Origin: Deroplatys truncata
Lineage: Eukaryota > Arthropoda > Insecta > Mantodea > Mantidae
NCBI GenBank assembly: GCA_030765065.1
Contig: CM060988.1
Coordinates: 200,878,565 to 200,942,564 of the forward strand
DNA: 64,000 bases
Reading direction: 5' to 3'
The position numbers were made by a program, and so were the translations under genes. Shown here in pieces: positions 1 to 10,580 of the stretch (position 1 is its first letter; the number at the start of each line of letters is the position of its first letter). The notes beneath the pieces are model-generated. The model was not told where the DNA came from. It saw only the letters and a program-made list of their open reading frames with translations, and made no database searches.

Positions 1-255
1 GTAGGTATACGCTCCCAGGTATTTCTGCAATCTCTGATCGGTTAACGAATTATAGCGCTCTGGCAAGAACACTTGACAATCCTCCAGCGAAGATACGATC
101 CTGGTACCATACCTTGTTTGAACGCTCTTTAAGGACTTTATCTCATAGTTAAGACCTATTTAGAGATCTTGAACTCGACGAGTCGGTAGGAAACTACGCT
201 CTTCAACCATCTTGTTAAGTCTATCAGCTAAACAATCTGTAACAGACATTGTCAT
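1..255 (-). pseudogene. Broken unrecognised ORF running off the left edge
   Basis: Read on the minus strand from an ATG at 255, this gives about 85 codons to the window edge with one in-frame stop (TAA near position 164). The peptide starts MTMSVTDCLADRLNK and contains SFLPTRRVQDL, then after the stop IGLNYEIKSLKS, YGTRIVSSLEDC and VFLPERYNSL. The charged, regular composition looks like decayed coding sequence rather than a chance ORF. I do not recognise the family. It may be the N-terminus of a gene carried by a mobile element. The rest lies outside the window. Confidence 0.35.
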
Positions 256-329
256 GAATTATTATTTTCACTGCATTATTCAAGTTGAAGAACAAGTTAT
301 ACACTTCTTTATATTAGAACTAGGGTGTG

Positions 330-945
330 TATGTTTTGTAAGTAAGCCTATGAATGTGTAGAGAAACAAAGAATAAGTACAGAAAATCATGTGAATGTTC
401 ATTGAAGATGAGCCAGCAGATAACCAAAGAATGAGTAGAGGAAATCGTTTGCGAATGTAAAGTGAAACAAAGAATGAGTGGGGGAAAATCGTATGAATGT
501 TTATGTAAGAAGAATGTGTTGAGAAGATCGTGTGAATGTTAATGGAAGCAAAGAATGTGCAGAGAAAGTCGTGTGAATGTTAACAGAGCATGAACCCGCA
601 GGGGGAACAAAGAATGAGTATAGGAAATCATGTGAGTGTATAGTGAAACAAAGAATGAGGGGGAAAGTCGTATGAATGTTTATGTAAGAAGAATGTGTGG
701 CGAAAATCATGTGAATGTTAATGGAAGCAAAGAATGTGAAGAGAAAGTCATGTGAATGTTAACAGAGCATGAACCTGTAGGGGAACAAAGAATGAGTAGA
801 GGAAATCATGTGAGTGTATAGTGAAACAAAGAATGAGGGGAAAATCGTATGAATGTTTATGTAAGAAGAATGCGTGGCGAAAATCATGTGAACTGAAGAA
901 GAGTATGCAGTGAAATCCATGTGAATGTAAAGCACAGATTAGAAA
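330..945. repeat. Minisatellite with 179-bp higher-order unit
   Basis: Short related modules such as CAAAGAATGAG, GAAATCATGTGAGTGTA and AGAATGTGTGGCGAAAATC alternate through this stretch. The block starting AATGGAAGCAAAGAATGTG recurs 179 bp later (541 and 720) with nearly all following modules in the same order, so several short modules were duplicated as one larger unit. The modules resemble the tail of the P1 repeat (GAGAAAGTCATGTGAGTGTA). ORFs across it are repeat artefacts. Confidence 0.8.
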
Positions 946-1164
946 ATATGATGCTCTTTGTAACGAATCGTCTTTCATGTACTGTAACGTTTAAATAAAA
1001 TTAAATGTATTGTAAAAGCCAACAGTGATTTTGTATAGTTATTTAAAACTCACCTTGCATTGTCACGTTTTGATATGTGCTGAATGTGTAGACGGCCTGC
1101 AGCTCACGTTGCTTTTAAAGCTCTTTAAAACTTGAATGTAAAGTTAATAAGTGCACAACAGTTC

Positions 1165-1385
1165 TAACATGGGCAGATATCTGTTTATATAGGGATCTAA
1201 ACCCCCTCCAGGCGATGCCGGCACGTCATCATGGCTGTGATGCTTACACGTCACGTGATTATTGCAGCCAATGACATCATCTCTTGCTACGCATGCGCAG
1301 AGGCCCTCAGCACTTCTATCCCTACTTGTTTCACTTCCTCTCGCTCGCTCTCTCTCTCGCTCTCTCTCACACAGAGTACCTCCAT
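1165..1385 (+). promoter_or_regulatory. Possible promoter-like cluster of motifs
   Basis: Within about 200 bp there is a TATA-like TTTATATAGG (about 1183), a CACGTGA E-box (about 1250), GCCAATGACATCA (about 1267), an NRF-1-like ACGCATGCGCAG (about 1289) and a CT-rich tract ending CTCACACAG (1336-1372). No coding exon is attached that I can recognise. The motif order is unusual for a simple core promoter. This could equally be chance or part of a mobile element. The ORF through it (1231-1416) has no family resemblance. Confidence 0.2.
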
Positions 1386-1410
1386 AATGTCGTTACACAA
1401 AGCTGCATAC

Positions 1411-2095
1411 AGTTAAAGCATCAATCTAAGTGATGTATTCTAGAGTACAGAGGAAAATCAGTGAAGTCATTGAAAGATCGGGGTTCGAACTAGGGGCAAC
1501 TGACTGGAAATTATATACAGCATTAATTGTTCATTGTATGAGCTATCAAACATGCTTTCGTCTACAGCTCTATCTCTGTTAGTTTCTGCAATAATTGAGA
1601 TTTAAACTTAAGGATCGAACCCATGACGTCAGGTACCCTAATATACACCCGCTGGATATTATTAACGTAATAGGTTTATTTGGTGCCTTTGTCTTAATTA
1701 TTTACTATGTTATTAAATTTATAAGTAAACTTCATTGAATCGGTATTCGAACTCAGAACGCCAGAAACAAAATTATTTATAATATTACCTTGTGTTTAAA
1801 AGACCTGTATGCAGTTACAGCATCGATCTAAGTGATATATTCTAGAACACAGTGGAAAATTAAGGAAGTCACTGAAAGATCGGGATTCGAGCTAGGGACA
1901 ACTGTTTGGAAATTATATAAAGCATTAATTGTTCATCATAGAAACTAAAAATCGTGCTTTGGTCCGCACCTTAATCCCTGCTAGTTTCTGAGATAATTGA
2001 GATTTTAAAATTAGGGGATCGAACCCATGACACCTGGACTCTAATATACATGCTCAAGAAAGGAACTAATGACATAAAAGTAATAAAGTTTATTT
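1411..2095. repeat. Two diverged copies of a ~285-bp unit, 402 bp apart
   Basis: The unit begins AGTTAAAGCATCAATCTAAG at 1411 and again AGTTACAGCATCGATCTAAG at 1813. Both copies contain TCGGGGTTCGAACTAGG-type and GGATCGAACCCATGAC-type segments and a GCATTAATTGTTCAT block. The GTTCGAAC-like cores resemble the B box of tRNA genes, but no cloverleaf is evident. This looks like a tandem duplication with later divergence. Confidence 0.7.
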
Positions 2096-2261
2096 CCTGT
2101 TTTTATTTTAATTAGTCTTGGAGTTATTAGAAGATGAATTTGTAATCCCTCCTAGGATTCGAACCCATGCATCCAGACCGGTTTCGAGCAAATCGTAAAT
2201 GGAGCCTTGCATCCCGAGCTATAATTAGTTTTTATTGCATCATTTTGTCTCTTTTCATTCA

Positions 2262-2640
2262 GGACATGCGCGTGAGTTGGTGTGTGAGTGTGTGGGTTGG
2301 TGCTGTTGGGTGTAAGTGAACAGGCATATGTGCTTGCACGTGTGTGTGTGTGTGATCGTGTGCGTATGTGCAAGTGTAACGGTGTGTGTATGTATGTACG
2401 TGAGTGTGTGTGCATGTATGTGTGTGTGTCCATGTATATGTATGTGCGAGTGTAAGAGCACTGGTGTATGTAGGTATACGCATGAGGTGCGAGAATGCGT
2501 GTGTGTACTAGTGTATGTATGTGTGTGTGTTGGTGCATGTATGTACGTGTGTGTATGTGCTTGCATGCGTGCACCAGTGTATGTTTGCTGATGTGTGTGC
2601 AAGTGCTCGTGTATATGCGAACGCCTGAATGTGTACAAGT
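2262..2640. repeat. TG-rich degenerate microsatellite
   Basis: Dense TGTGTG, GTATGT and CATGTATG runs with few pure stretches. His/Thr-rich and Cys/Val-rich ORFs on both strands here are products of the dinucleotide bias and not genes. Confidence 0.9.
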
Positions 2641-2736
2641 CGTGGAGAAAGAAAGAGATAGATAGAAAGAAAAAGAGAGGAGAAGAACAAAGAATGTTGT
2701 CTAGGCATCGGGATATCTAAGTATGCACCAGGTTTA

Positions 2737-3300
2737 ATATAAATAATTATATTTGCTAATTGCAATTTTAATCCGACCGCCCCTGCTTCAATATTTTAAT
2801 AGTTATTATAACGTTTCGCAGGGTAAGATTCAAACTATGGACCTCTGGTTCCTAACAATACAGTTCGTTAAACATTGTAATGTTGTATAAATTAAATTAT
2901 ATTTGTTAAACACGTTTTAATCTGACCGTGCATAGTTTAATATTTATTAAGCATTAGAATTTCGCAGATTCGATCTAGGACCCCCTGAACAACCTTTTAT
3001 TAATTATTGTAATATATAAAAATTAAATTATATTTGTTAAATGCGTTTTTAATCTGACCTTGCATAGTTTAATATTTATTAAGCATTAGAGTTTCGTTGG
3101 GTAAGATTCGAACTAGGGTCCCTCTGAACGGTCTTTCATTAATTAGGGTAATAATGTATAAAAAATTAAATTATATTTGATAAATACATTTTTTAATCTG
3201 GTGGTGCATAGTTTAATAGTTATTACGCATTAGAGTTTCACTTGGTAAGAGTCGAGCTAGAATTCTCTGAACGCACTTTTATTAATTAGGGTAATGATAT
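2737..3300. repeat. Four ~140-bp tandem units with tRNA B-box-like core
   Basis: Each unit runs AATTAAATTATATTTG, then ATCTGACC, CATAGTTTAATA, GCATTAGAGTTTCG, and a core such as AAGATTCGAACTAGGGTCC. The cores lie near 2825, 2965, 3103 and 3247, giving a period of about 140 bp. The core resembles a tRNA T-arm/B box (GGTTCGAATCC). No acceptor stem or A box pairs with it. Confidence 0.75.
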
Positions 3301-3645
3301 AATAATATCGATCATTAATTTCTCATTAGCAATAAACTTTTGATTACAGTAAGAATCGAACACCGATCTATGGATATCACGCAGAGGTTTAATGCACGTA
3401 ATGAAATGTATATTAGGCGCTTTTTCGGAGTCGTTGGCTGAAACAGAATGCTTGTTAACTATGCTCGGGTATATTCGTAGGATGTCGTAAAACATCGGAG
3501 AGAACTCCCTCAGGCAAAATCATGATGGCCGACCCTGACGTTACGCAGAGTTGGTAAACAAGTTTCTCTCTCTTTCACACAAACAAGGACAGGACGAGTA
3601 TAAAGCAACCCTCGAATTCTTTTGTTAACTAGCAGGTGGTCAAAC

Positions 3646-4130
3646 AATGGAAAAGGTCAGGCTTTGTTATGGAGTAGCGGGATGGGAGCGCCGCAGGTGT
3701 CTTTCTAAACTAGTCTTGCCCAGGACAATAGAAAGGCACACACAATAGAATCTCTTACACAATGGAAAGGGTCAGGCTTTGTTATTGGGTTGTGGGATGA
3801 GTATGCCAGATGGTCTTTCTAAAGAATGCTTGCACCGGACAATAGAACTTGTTTCTCTGTTAACTGGCTTAGGTTCTCTTTGTCACAACCCTAATTCATC
3901 ATGGGCTTTGTTCATTTTGACAGCTGAAGGGTAAGCATTGTTCTTTTGTTAAAAGCTAGTGGAACGAGTATGCCACGTGTTCGACACACAATGGAAGTGG
4001 GGGTGGGTAACTGACCAGGTGCAGAAGTGGCCTGATGTGGGAGGGGTAGGAAAAACATCTCGCCTTTGTTACAGAACCTTAAATTTATGACCCCTTTGTT
4101 CGTTTTGACAGTTGATTGACAGCTTTAATT
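3646..4130. repeat. Partial tandem duplication (~113 bp)
   Basis: ACAATGGAAAAGGTCAGGCTTTGTTAT at 3646 onwards recurs at about 3759, each followed by a GTCTTTCTAAA and GGACAATAGAA block. A third, weaker start (ACACAATGGAAGTGG) is near 3984. TTTGTTCATTTTGACAG and TTTGTTCGTTTTGACAG at about 3908 and 4096 are a second internal duplication. No coding potential seen. Confidence 0.6.
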
Positions 4131-4203
4131 GCTTAACTGTCAAGCCTCCATTGTACTCAACAAGATTTATGACCCTCAGGTGCAAGTAAAACTACCAAGG
4201 AGC

Positions 4204-4236
4204 TGGGGGTGGGGGATGGGGGTAGGGGGCGGGGGG
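4204..4236 (+). other. Strong G-quadruplex motif (five G-runs of 5-6)
   Basis: Five runs of five or six guanines are separated by loops of one or two bases (T, AT, TA, C). This is far beyond the usual G3+N1-7 threshold for quadruplex formation. The flanks are AT-rich and noncoding. Confidence 0.8.
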
Positions 4237-5295
4237 CTAATTAGCATATTAATTGCATTCCATGCATAAATTAAGTGGCCGTGAACCATCATTTTACTAC
4301 TACTAGCATACAATACAAAATCTTTTACATACCTTTGTTTATATAAATAAAACTACTGATAAGAACATAATTCAGTGAACAAGCTATCGCCTTTATAGGT
4401 TTTTATGAAGTGAGTATGCAGTATAGTGCTCAAAAATTAGTATCGCTGTCGAGAAGTATTGGTACTGTCCCATCACTAGTCAAAGTCATACGAAAAATAC
4501 TCCTAGATAACAAACCCCAGGGAAATGTATAATATGAACACGATATGCACCCCCCCATCCAATCAACTTTAAAAGAGTTTAGCCTCCACTCTTTGAGATG
4601 GATGCTATTAAAATCTGCTACCTTTGCAATAAAGTATCAAAAATATCCTCTAATATTTACCAGTTGTAATATTTAGGAAATATTATATAACATGTGTCCA
4701 TCTGGCGCTTTTAAACGCTGAAAACATTCCACTAAAAGCCCGCTTAACCGAAACCCGGCTTTACGAAACGGCGGAGGAAAAAAGTAAGAACAAAAACAAA
4801 ACAAAAAGAAAGAATGAAGAAGAAATACGAAATGCTCAAAATGCGCGCTGGAAACATTGCAGCAACAATTAACAATGTTGCTTAGATCCAACCCTAAATT
4901 CCAATACAGGCACTTGGTATCGTGTGCGGTCAATGCACACATTCCAAGAAATACTGTACGGTTGTAACAAGTGTTAACTGCTTGCACACGCATTCAGTGT
5001 TATCCTACTGTTGGTGTTGGTCAGTGTGGTTTATTTGTGTTTAAGAAGTCAGCGAAAATAACGAGTGAACAGAAACTCTAAGCCGACAGCGGACAAAGTA
5101 TTAGAGAAAGACTACAGGAGATACTGAACTAGGGCACTATCGGTGACACAAAACATTTTTAGGTTGCCGTGCGTGAAGCAACACCAACAAGTATAACGCT
5201 TATCAAACGGTGACGTGATATGGCTGCTCGCAAGCGTTGCGAGAACAATGCTCAGCAAAACAATTTATTGAGTTTTATGAAATAAATACTGTATA
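4237..5295. other. No gene recognised
   Basis: AT-rich sequence. The 106-codon minus-strand ORF at 4673-4993 has low-complexity F/C/S-rich composition and no recognisable domain. I see no transposon ends or splice-flanked exon. Confidence 0.5.
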
Positions 5296-6120
5296 CTTTA
5301 CTTTGTCTATCACTTAATAGTAGGAGCTGTTGCACTTCACCCCAAAATTCCATACCGAGATTTCACCGGAAATACACGTTTTGAGGCCCCCTGAATAAAA
5401 AAAAACATTTTTAGAAAAACATGTGTGTGTGTCTGTGAACAGTATAACTCAAAAACAAAACTCTGGTAAATGCGAAACTTGTTATTTAGGTTCAGTATCT
5501 TCCAAAGATGCGGCACGAAGATTTTCATGAAAATCCCTCCACCTCAAACTACCCTTTATATGGAACATTTTTAGAAATATTTTATTTTCTAAAAGTGGCT
5601 AACGATGTTGATTGAAATACCATATATAAAGATATTTAGTAACAAATAAAATGTATATCGTGAATTTTCTGGAAGTCCCATTTATTCGGCAGGAATAAAC
5701 TTGTAAAGTTAAGCGATAGACGAAAATGTACCACACAAAAAATGTACATCTCTTTAAAACAACAATTTATTTCAAATAAGTCTTTTTTGTAGCATCAGCC
5801 ATTTCCGAGGTTTTCGTTATTAATGGTTCGATTTGTTCAATACTTTGCCATACTTTTTAAGTCCCACCGATTTTCAGTTGTTTCTCGCGATATCCTGGAA
5901 ACAGTATGACATTTTAAGGCAGCGTATAGCGTCCAGTTGTTAAACATTTGACTATCGCTGTTCTCTTTGTATCTATAACGAAATGTGTAATGTAGATATT
6001 TCTGCAATGGTTGAAATAACGTACATAGATAAATGAACTTTCGTAAGAAAAATTTGTATACCCACTAATAAACGACAGAGAGTAAAGAAGTTCATATGAA
6101 TGTAACATCAGATTTTTTTA
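5296..6120 (+). repeat. P1 repeat, near full length
   Basis: P1 is a noncoding interspersed repeat that recurs about 20 times in this window on both strands. Landmarks in order: a head with CACCCAAAAATTCGATACC and GAGATTTCACCGGAAATAC; a GTGTGTCTGTGAACAG block; a palindrome around AAATACCAA..TTGGTATTT; GATGCGACACGAAGATTTTC; a block ATAGCGTCCAGTTGTTAAA; and a tail CACTAATAAACGA..GAGTGTAACATCAGATTTTTT. All are recognisable in this copy, which runs straight into the X1 repeat at about 6130. No long ORF is conserved among copies. Confidence 0.85.
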
Positions 6121-6404
6121 TTAAACATTATTACTATAGCTCGGCGCAATGCGCACTAAAAACTTAAAATGGACAGGTAAAAAAATCACTATTAGTAATG
6201 ATAAGCATTGAAGTAGGCAGAATGATTTATATATTTACCCTTAAAACACAGTATATAGTACAGAGATATCACATATCCCATATATTAAATTTACTAAATT
6301 CCACTATTCTCTTAATGAAGTGTAAACTGAAAACACTATTTCTTTAAATTTTCACGCTTCCTTTACTGTGTACAGTGCGGTCCTTTTATGGTTTGGTTTT
6401 GTTT

Positions 6405-6687
6405 TATTATTATTTATGGACGCTCTTTAACTACTATGGTCCTTAGCGTACCATTCTATATTGGACGTGAAAGACTGGTAATTTTGCTCAGAGGCCTCTT
6501 TATCAGGCTTGAGGTTCTTTTACGTGCCGTAAATCTACGACACGGAACCACCGGCTTCACTTCCCTTCCGAAGGAAGCCATGCTAAGGATTTTTACGCCC
6601 GAAAAAAATCCATCGCCCTCCGCCGGGTTTGAACCCGCGACCTTGGGAGCTAGAGGCTAGCATGGTGCCATTAGTCCACGGAGGACG
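6405..6687 (-). mobile_element. S1 SINE (tRNA-headed), near full length
   Basis: S1 reads (element strand) from a tRNA-like head GTCCTCCGTGGACTAATGG, an A box-like region and a B box GCGGGTTCAAACCCGGCGG, through a body with CGAAGGGAAGTGAAGCC, GTAGATTTACGGCACG and CCAATATAGAATGG, to a tail AAAGAGCGTCCATAAATAA. This copy is inverted, so the plus strand begins with TTTATGGACGCTC. It sits inside the outer transposon, close to its left end. Confidence 0.85.
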
Positions 6688-7283
6688 ACTATGCTGCGCA
6701 CTTGTCTGGGGTTTTTCGTTCGGTAACTCACGAGTGAGAGTAACTTTCACTGTAATTACTACCAACCCTGTTACAAGTGGTGTTGGAAGTGAAGACATTC
6801 CTGGCATTTTCGAATGAAATTTCCATTCACACATATAAGTTCTTCTTGCGTAATGTTCATAATTTCTGTTTTCATATTGTCCTTAAGTTCGTATATGGCG
6901 TGGGGGATCGTTCCTACAAACTTTGTTTTGTAGGGTTCCCACAGCTAGATGCACCAATTTCGCCAATTCTTTCCTCCGTTAAAACTCGTTTTCGCTTCTT
7001 AGATTTAGCGTTTAGCGATATAGTTGTCTTAAACTTATTAACCAGACGTCTAACAGTTTCCTACTTGGAACTGAATACCAGGAAATGTCTCCTGAAATTG
7101 TCTACACATCTGTCTACATGGTTCAGTTTTTACCTATGTATCGTACATAACAACTCGTTGCAAGACATTAACACTCTTAAGCAAATCTCACACAACACAG
7201 ATGTCTTGAATAAACTTTCACCTTTGAGATACACAACTCTCTTTACAGCACAAACACAAAGCAGCGACTTAAGCACAGTTGAT

Positions 7284-8573
7284 AAATGCAGGATGTATCT
7301 TTATTGGTGTCATATATTTGGGGGACGTGTTCCTGACATCAAAAAAGTTCATATGAACATGAGTCTGAAAATCATTTATTTCAGAGTTACAACACAAAAT
7401 CGAAAGTTACAAAACTTGCTCGAAGTGGCTTCCTCTTGTTTCGATGCATGCAGTAAGCCTCTGTTTCATGCTCTAACGTACACTGTTGAAAATTCCTGTG
7501 TGTTTCGTATTTGGTCAAATCCAGTTTGGATACGTCCTCTCAAAATGTCAACATCAGGTACAGGAAGTCGCATAAACCAAGGACTTCAAATGTTCCCAGA
7601 CGAAGAAATCCATTGGATTCAAATCAGGCGATCGAGCAGGCATGCAATGGGTCCTCCTCAAAACCAATCCATCTTTGCTGAAATCGATAATTCAAAAACT
7701 TACGAACTATCATACTGAAATGAGCTGGAGCAGTATCGTGTAAAAACCACATTCGTTGGATGATGTCCAGAGGCACATTATCAGTTAAGTGGTGCAACTC
7801 ATTTCTGAGAAACTGGAGATAGGTTTGTCCATTCAGACGCGGAGGGAAGAAGAAGCGACCAATAAGGTGATCATGAATGATTCCACCCCAAACGTTGAGA
7901 GAGAACCTCTGTTGATGGTTGTCCTGTCCTACTTCATTAGGATTTTCAAATGCCCAGTTATGAGTGTTATGAAAATTGAAGATGCCGTCGCGAGTAAAAC
8001 CAGCCTCATCCGTGAATAAGATACAGGCTAGGAAATTGATGAACACAGCGCACTGCTGTAACATGCGTTGACAGAAACGTCTTCTTCTTTAAGTCCGCCT
8101 CATTTAATCCTTGCACACGTTGAAGGTGATAGAAGATTCTCATGCAGAATTCTCCAGATAGTCATATGACTAACTCTTTCCCTTACAGCCATACGTCTTG
8201 TGCTTTGTGATGGGTCTGCATCCACAGCACGAAGAACTCGTTCTTCAAGCTCAATGCCTCTTGGTCTCCCAACATCCCTAGTACTCCTCTCAAACGTGCC
8301 ATTCTCTCTCAAGCGTTGGTGAATTCGTGTGAATGTTCTTGCACACGGTAACGGCCTGTCAGGGTACCTTTCTGCATAAAGTTCACGTGCTCGTGCTGCA
8401 CGGCCATACGTGTAGAGCACATCCGTCTGTTTACTCATGGAATACATCTTTTTTGACCTATAGCACCGAAACGGTTGATTTTCAGACCCATGTACATATG
8501 AGCTTTTTTTACTGTTTTGATGTCAATAACACGTCCCCCAAATATATAGCATCAATAAAGATACATTCTGTGT
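7284..8573 (-). mobile_element. Inner DD41D-type transposon, nested in the outer element
   Basis: Inverted repeats of roughly 90 bp, GATGTATCTTTATTGGTGTC..TTTGGGGGACGTG at 7291 on and its inverse ending near 8567, bracket a minus-strand transposase pseudogene. A TA lies on each side (7281 region and 8573 region). It interrupts the outer element's sequence, so it inserted after it. Confidence 0.75.
7407..8447 (-). pseudogene. Transposase, DD41D mariner-like with DUF4817-type HTH, frameshifted
   Basis: Cuts and pastes the surrounding element. The first segment (8447-8100) starts MYSMSKQTDVLYTYGRAARA, an N-terminal HTH of the type annotated in insects as DUF4817, followed by a GRPRGIELEERVL linker. 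After a frameshift near 8060-8100 the catalytic domain continues: LFTDEAGFTRDG (first Asp), FLHDTAPAHFSM (second Asp), then a second frameshift near 7645 before PARSPDLNPMDFFVW (third Asp) and the usual tail ACIETRGSHFEQVL with a stop at 7407. With the frame restored by eye, the second and third acidic residues are about 41 residues apart. Length fits a full transposase of about 345 residues. It cannot be active as it stands. The long plus-strand ORF at 6777-7718 is its shadow. Confidence 0.8.
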
Positions 8574-9086
8574 AATCTTGGACGTGAAATGCGTCGCTAG
8601 TTGCAGTACCAAGGTCACTGCAGTATAGCCCACTACGCTTATAGCCGATCTGAGGCCTCACCTTAAAATGACCGCACTGTATTTTTAATGCAAGCTTTAC
8701 TATCAGTTAACTAATTTGTCTCTTGAATAGGTTTTACACTCCCACGCTGGTTTGTAATTGTTATAGAGTCTTTTTATATTACTATTCTTAAATAGCGTAC
8801 TGTTGCGTTTGCAATGAAATAAGTCGAGTCTTTTTAGGCCAGTACTGTGTTTTCGCCCACGTGAAAAGTAGAAAACAATAAGGACATCGTATTAATGAAC
8901 AAAGCGAGGAGTTAGTACTAAAATTATCGATTTTATTATTTTATTATTACACGAAACAATGCAACTGCTGACGTTAGGAAGGGAAGCCGGTATTACAAAC
9001 TTCCTCAGGCACGTTGTCAACAAGGGCTCATAGGTTCACAGCGCGAAATCTGAATTGCAATAATAAGGTTAATATGGCATTAAATG

Positions 9087-9235
9087 TCGTCCTCCGTGGT
9101 GTAGTGGTTACCATGCTAGCCTCTAGTTCCCGAGGTCGGGGGTTCAAACCCCAGTCTTTTACGCCCAATATAGAATGGGACTCTAAGAACCACAGCAGTT
9201 AAAGAGCGTCCATAAATAATACTCAAATTTTTATC
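9087..9235 (+). mobile_element. S1 SINE with internal deletion
   Basis: The tRNA-like head (GTCCTCCGTGGTGTAGTGG, B box GGGGGTTCAAACCCC) is joined directly to the distal body (TTTTACGCCCAATATAGAATGG) and the tail AAAGAGCGTCCATAAATAAT. About 130 bp of the S1 body is absent. It lies inside X1 copy 1. Confidence 0.85.
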
Positions 9236-9430
9236 CCATTAATAAATAATACCTGTTAGTCAATAACCACCAATAACAAAAATAATGCAATTACGATAGG
9301 CAAAACTCTTGATAAAAGTTCTCATTCCAAAAAAGGTCATAGTAGGCCCAGTTTCTACGGAAAGGCACACACTATGACAATTATGGCACTATAAATTAGT
9401 ATATTTTACTCCAGTAAGCATGAAAAATAT

Positions 9431-10253
9431 TTATATACACAAAGCCTGCGATTCTAAACAAAGGAACAAAATACACAATTGCCGAGCTGTAGTTATAACA
9501 TGCATTTAGAATACAACTATTTTCTTCCTTTCGCTGCTTGAAATCGTTATCATCGATTATTATCCGAAAACGCTGTCACCTTTAGTTCGCGTAATCGGGT
9601 TCTATGTATTAGAAAATGGGTTGAATTGGTTTTCAGGTTACCCTACAAGCAGACGCACGCGCACACAATTCTCTTCTCCCTTTATAATGTTGGTATAGAT
9701 GTAAGCTTGCAGAGCGCTACGCGAGATCCAGCTATTGTAAAATACCTAAAAGAAAAGCAAAATCGACTTTATCTGCTAAGGAACTTAATCCTACCAGACG
9801 AACTGCTTCATTACTGCGGAGATTCTTTGGTTCAAGATACGATTTATAAAACTAAATATAAATACTCTAATATTGGGTAATATTATCAAGTTATAGGACA
9901 TTTTGTCGGTCGACTTAAAGGCTCTGATAATTAGAAAACAGTCATGTATGCTGAAGTTGCTGCGGATTTAGCAAATTTGGTCGATACATTGTAAATAATT
10001 TCTGTAAAAACTGAAGGGATATTTCACACGGAATTTTATTCTCCTTGTTCTGTGTTCCCAGCAGCTAATGTTTATTTTGCGTGATACAGAAACGGGTCAG
10101 TTTCCATTTCCAATAATTGTGTCTACAATCTTAACATACAGTGGTGCCAACCTCATGCACTAGCTCTTCTTTTGTTTTATACGTGTATTTCCTGCCTTGA
10201 TAATGCTTATAGTTCAGCATCTATCAGGGATACCCAGTATTGCATGAATGCCT
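9431..10253. other. No gene recognised
   Basis: The plus ORF 9626-9880 includes TRDPAIVKYLKEKQNRLYLL and follows a good-looking acceptor (TTGGTTTTCAG at about 9637), but no partner donor, domain or family is evident. I leave it as an unassigned ORF. The rest is AT-rich noncoding sequence. Confidence 0.35.
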
Positions 10254-10580
10254 TCTTACTTTCTCTACCATATAAATTGTAGGCAGAGACGGTATTGCAT
10301 TTCACCCAAAAATTTGATACTGATATTTCACGAGAAATACATGTTTTGAGGTCCGAATAAAAAAAGAATGTTTAGAAAAAGGTCCGTTTGTGCGTGTGTC
10401 TGTGAATAATTAAAAAAGGAAAAGTCGGGTAAATACCAACTTGGTATTTAAGTACCTTTCAAAGATGCGAAACGAAGATCTTAAAGAAAATTCCCCACCG
10501 CAAACTACCCTTTACATGGAGCCCTTTTCGAAATGTTTGATTTTCTCAAAAATGCCTCTAACAATTTCGATCAGTGTTGT
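10254..10580 (+). repeat. P1 repeat, head portion only
   Basis: Starts TTACTTTCTCTACCATATAA and carries the P1 head, the GTGTGTCTGTGAA block, the AAATACCAACTTGGTATTT palindrome and AAGATGCGAAACGAAGATCTT. It is lost after GCCTCTAACAATTTCGAT. Confidence 0.85.

Larger units (their letters stand above)
6374..8680 (-). mobile_element. Outer TA-target transposon, internally deleted, nested inside X1
   Basis: The ends are CAGTGCGGTCCTTTTA at 6374 and the inverse TAAAATGACCGCACTG ending at 8680, each flanked by TA. The second X1 copy reads TACTATGTATTTTTTTTATGG at the same point (33368 on), i.e. the unoccupied TA site. Minus-strand coding relics lie at about 6790-7270: an HTH-linker-like segment (KRKRVLTEERIGEIGA, about 6950-7000) and a C-terminal-like ELKDNMKTEIMNITQEEL (about 6840-6890), typical of IS630/mariner-type transposases. 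The catalytic core between them is missing. The element also holds an S1 SINE and a second transposon. Confidence 0.7.
6130..9430 (+). repeat. X1 interspersed repeat, copy 1, interrupted
   Basis: X1 begins AGCTCGGCGCAATG and contains AATGATAAGCATTGAAGTAGGCA and, after an interruption, GCAATGAAATAA..TTTTTAGGCCAGTACTGTGTTTTCGCCC, CAACTGCTGACGTTAGGAA and ACTTCCTCAGGCACGTTGTCAACA. The same blocks in the same order occur at 33.1-35.2 kb. Here the repeat is split by a TA-target transposon (6374-8680) and by an S1 SINE (about 9087). Class unknown. Confidence 0.75.

Noticed and set aside
2152..2638. His/Thr-rich ORFs up to 140 codons on the minus strand
   Set aside because: They are direct translation of the TG-rich microsatellite.
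5296..6120. P1 as a protein-coding element
   Set aside because: Short ORFs in different P1 copies fall in different frames, and none is conserved across copies.
6777..7718. A 313-codon plus-strand ORF, the longest in the window
   Set aside because: It is antisense to two transposase relics and crosses the boundary of a nested element, and its composition shows no domain.
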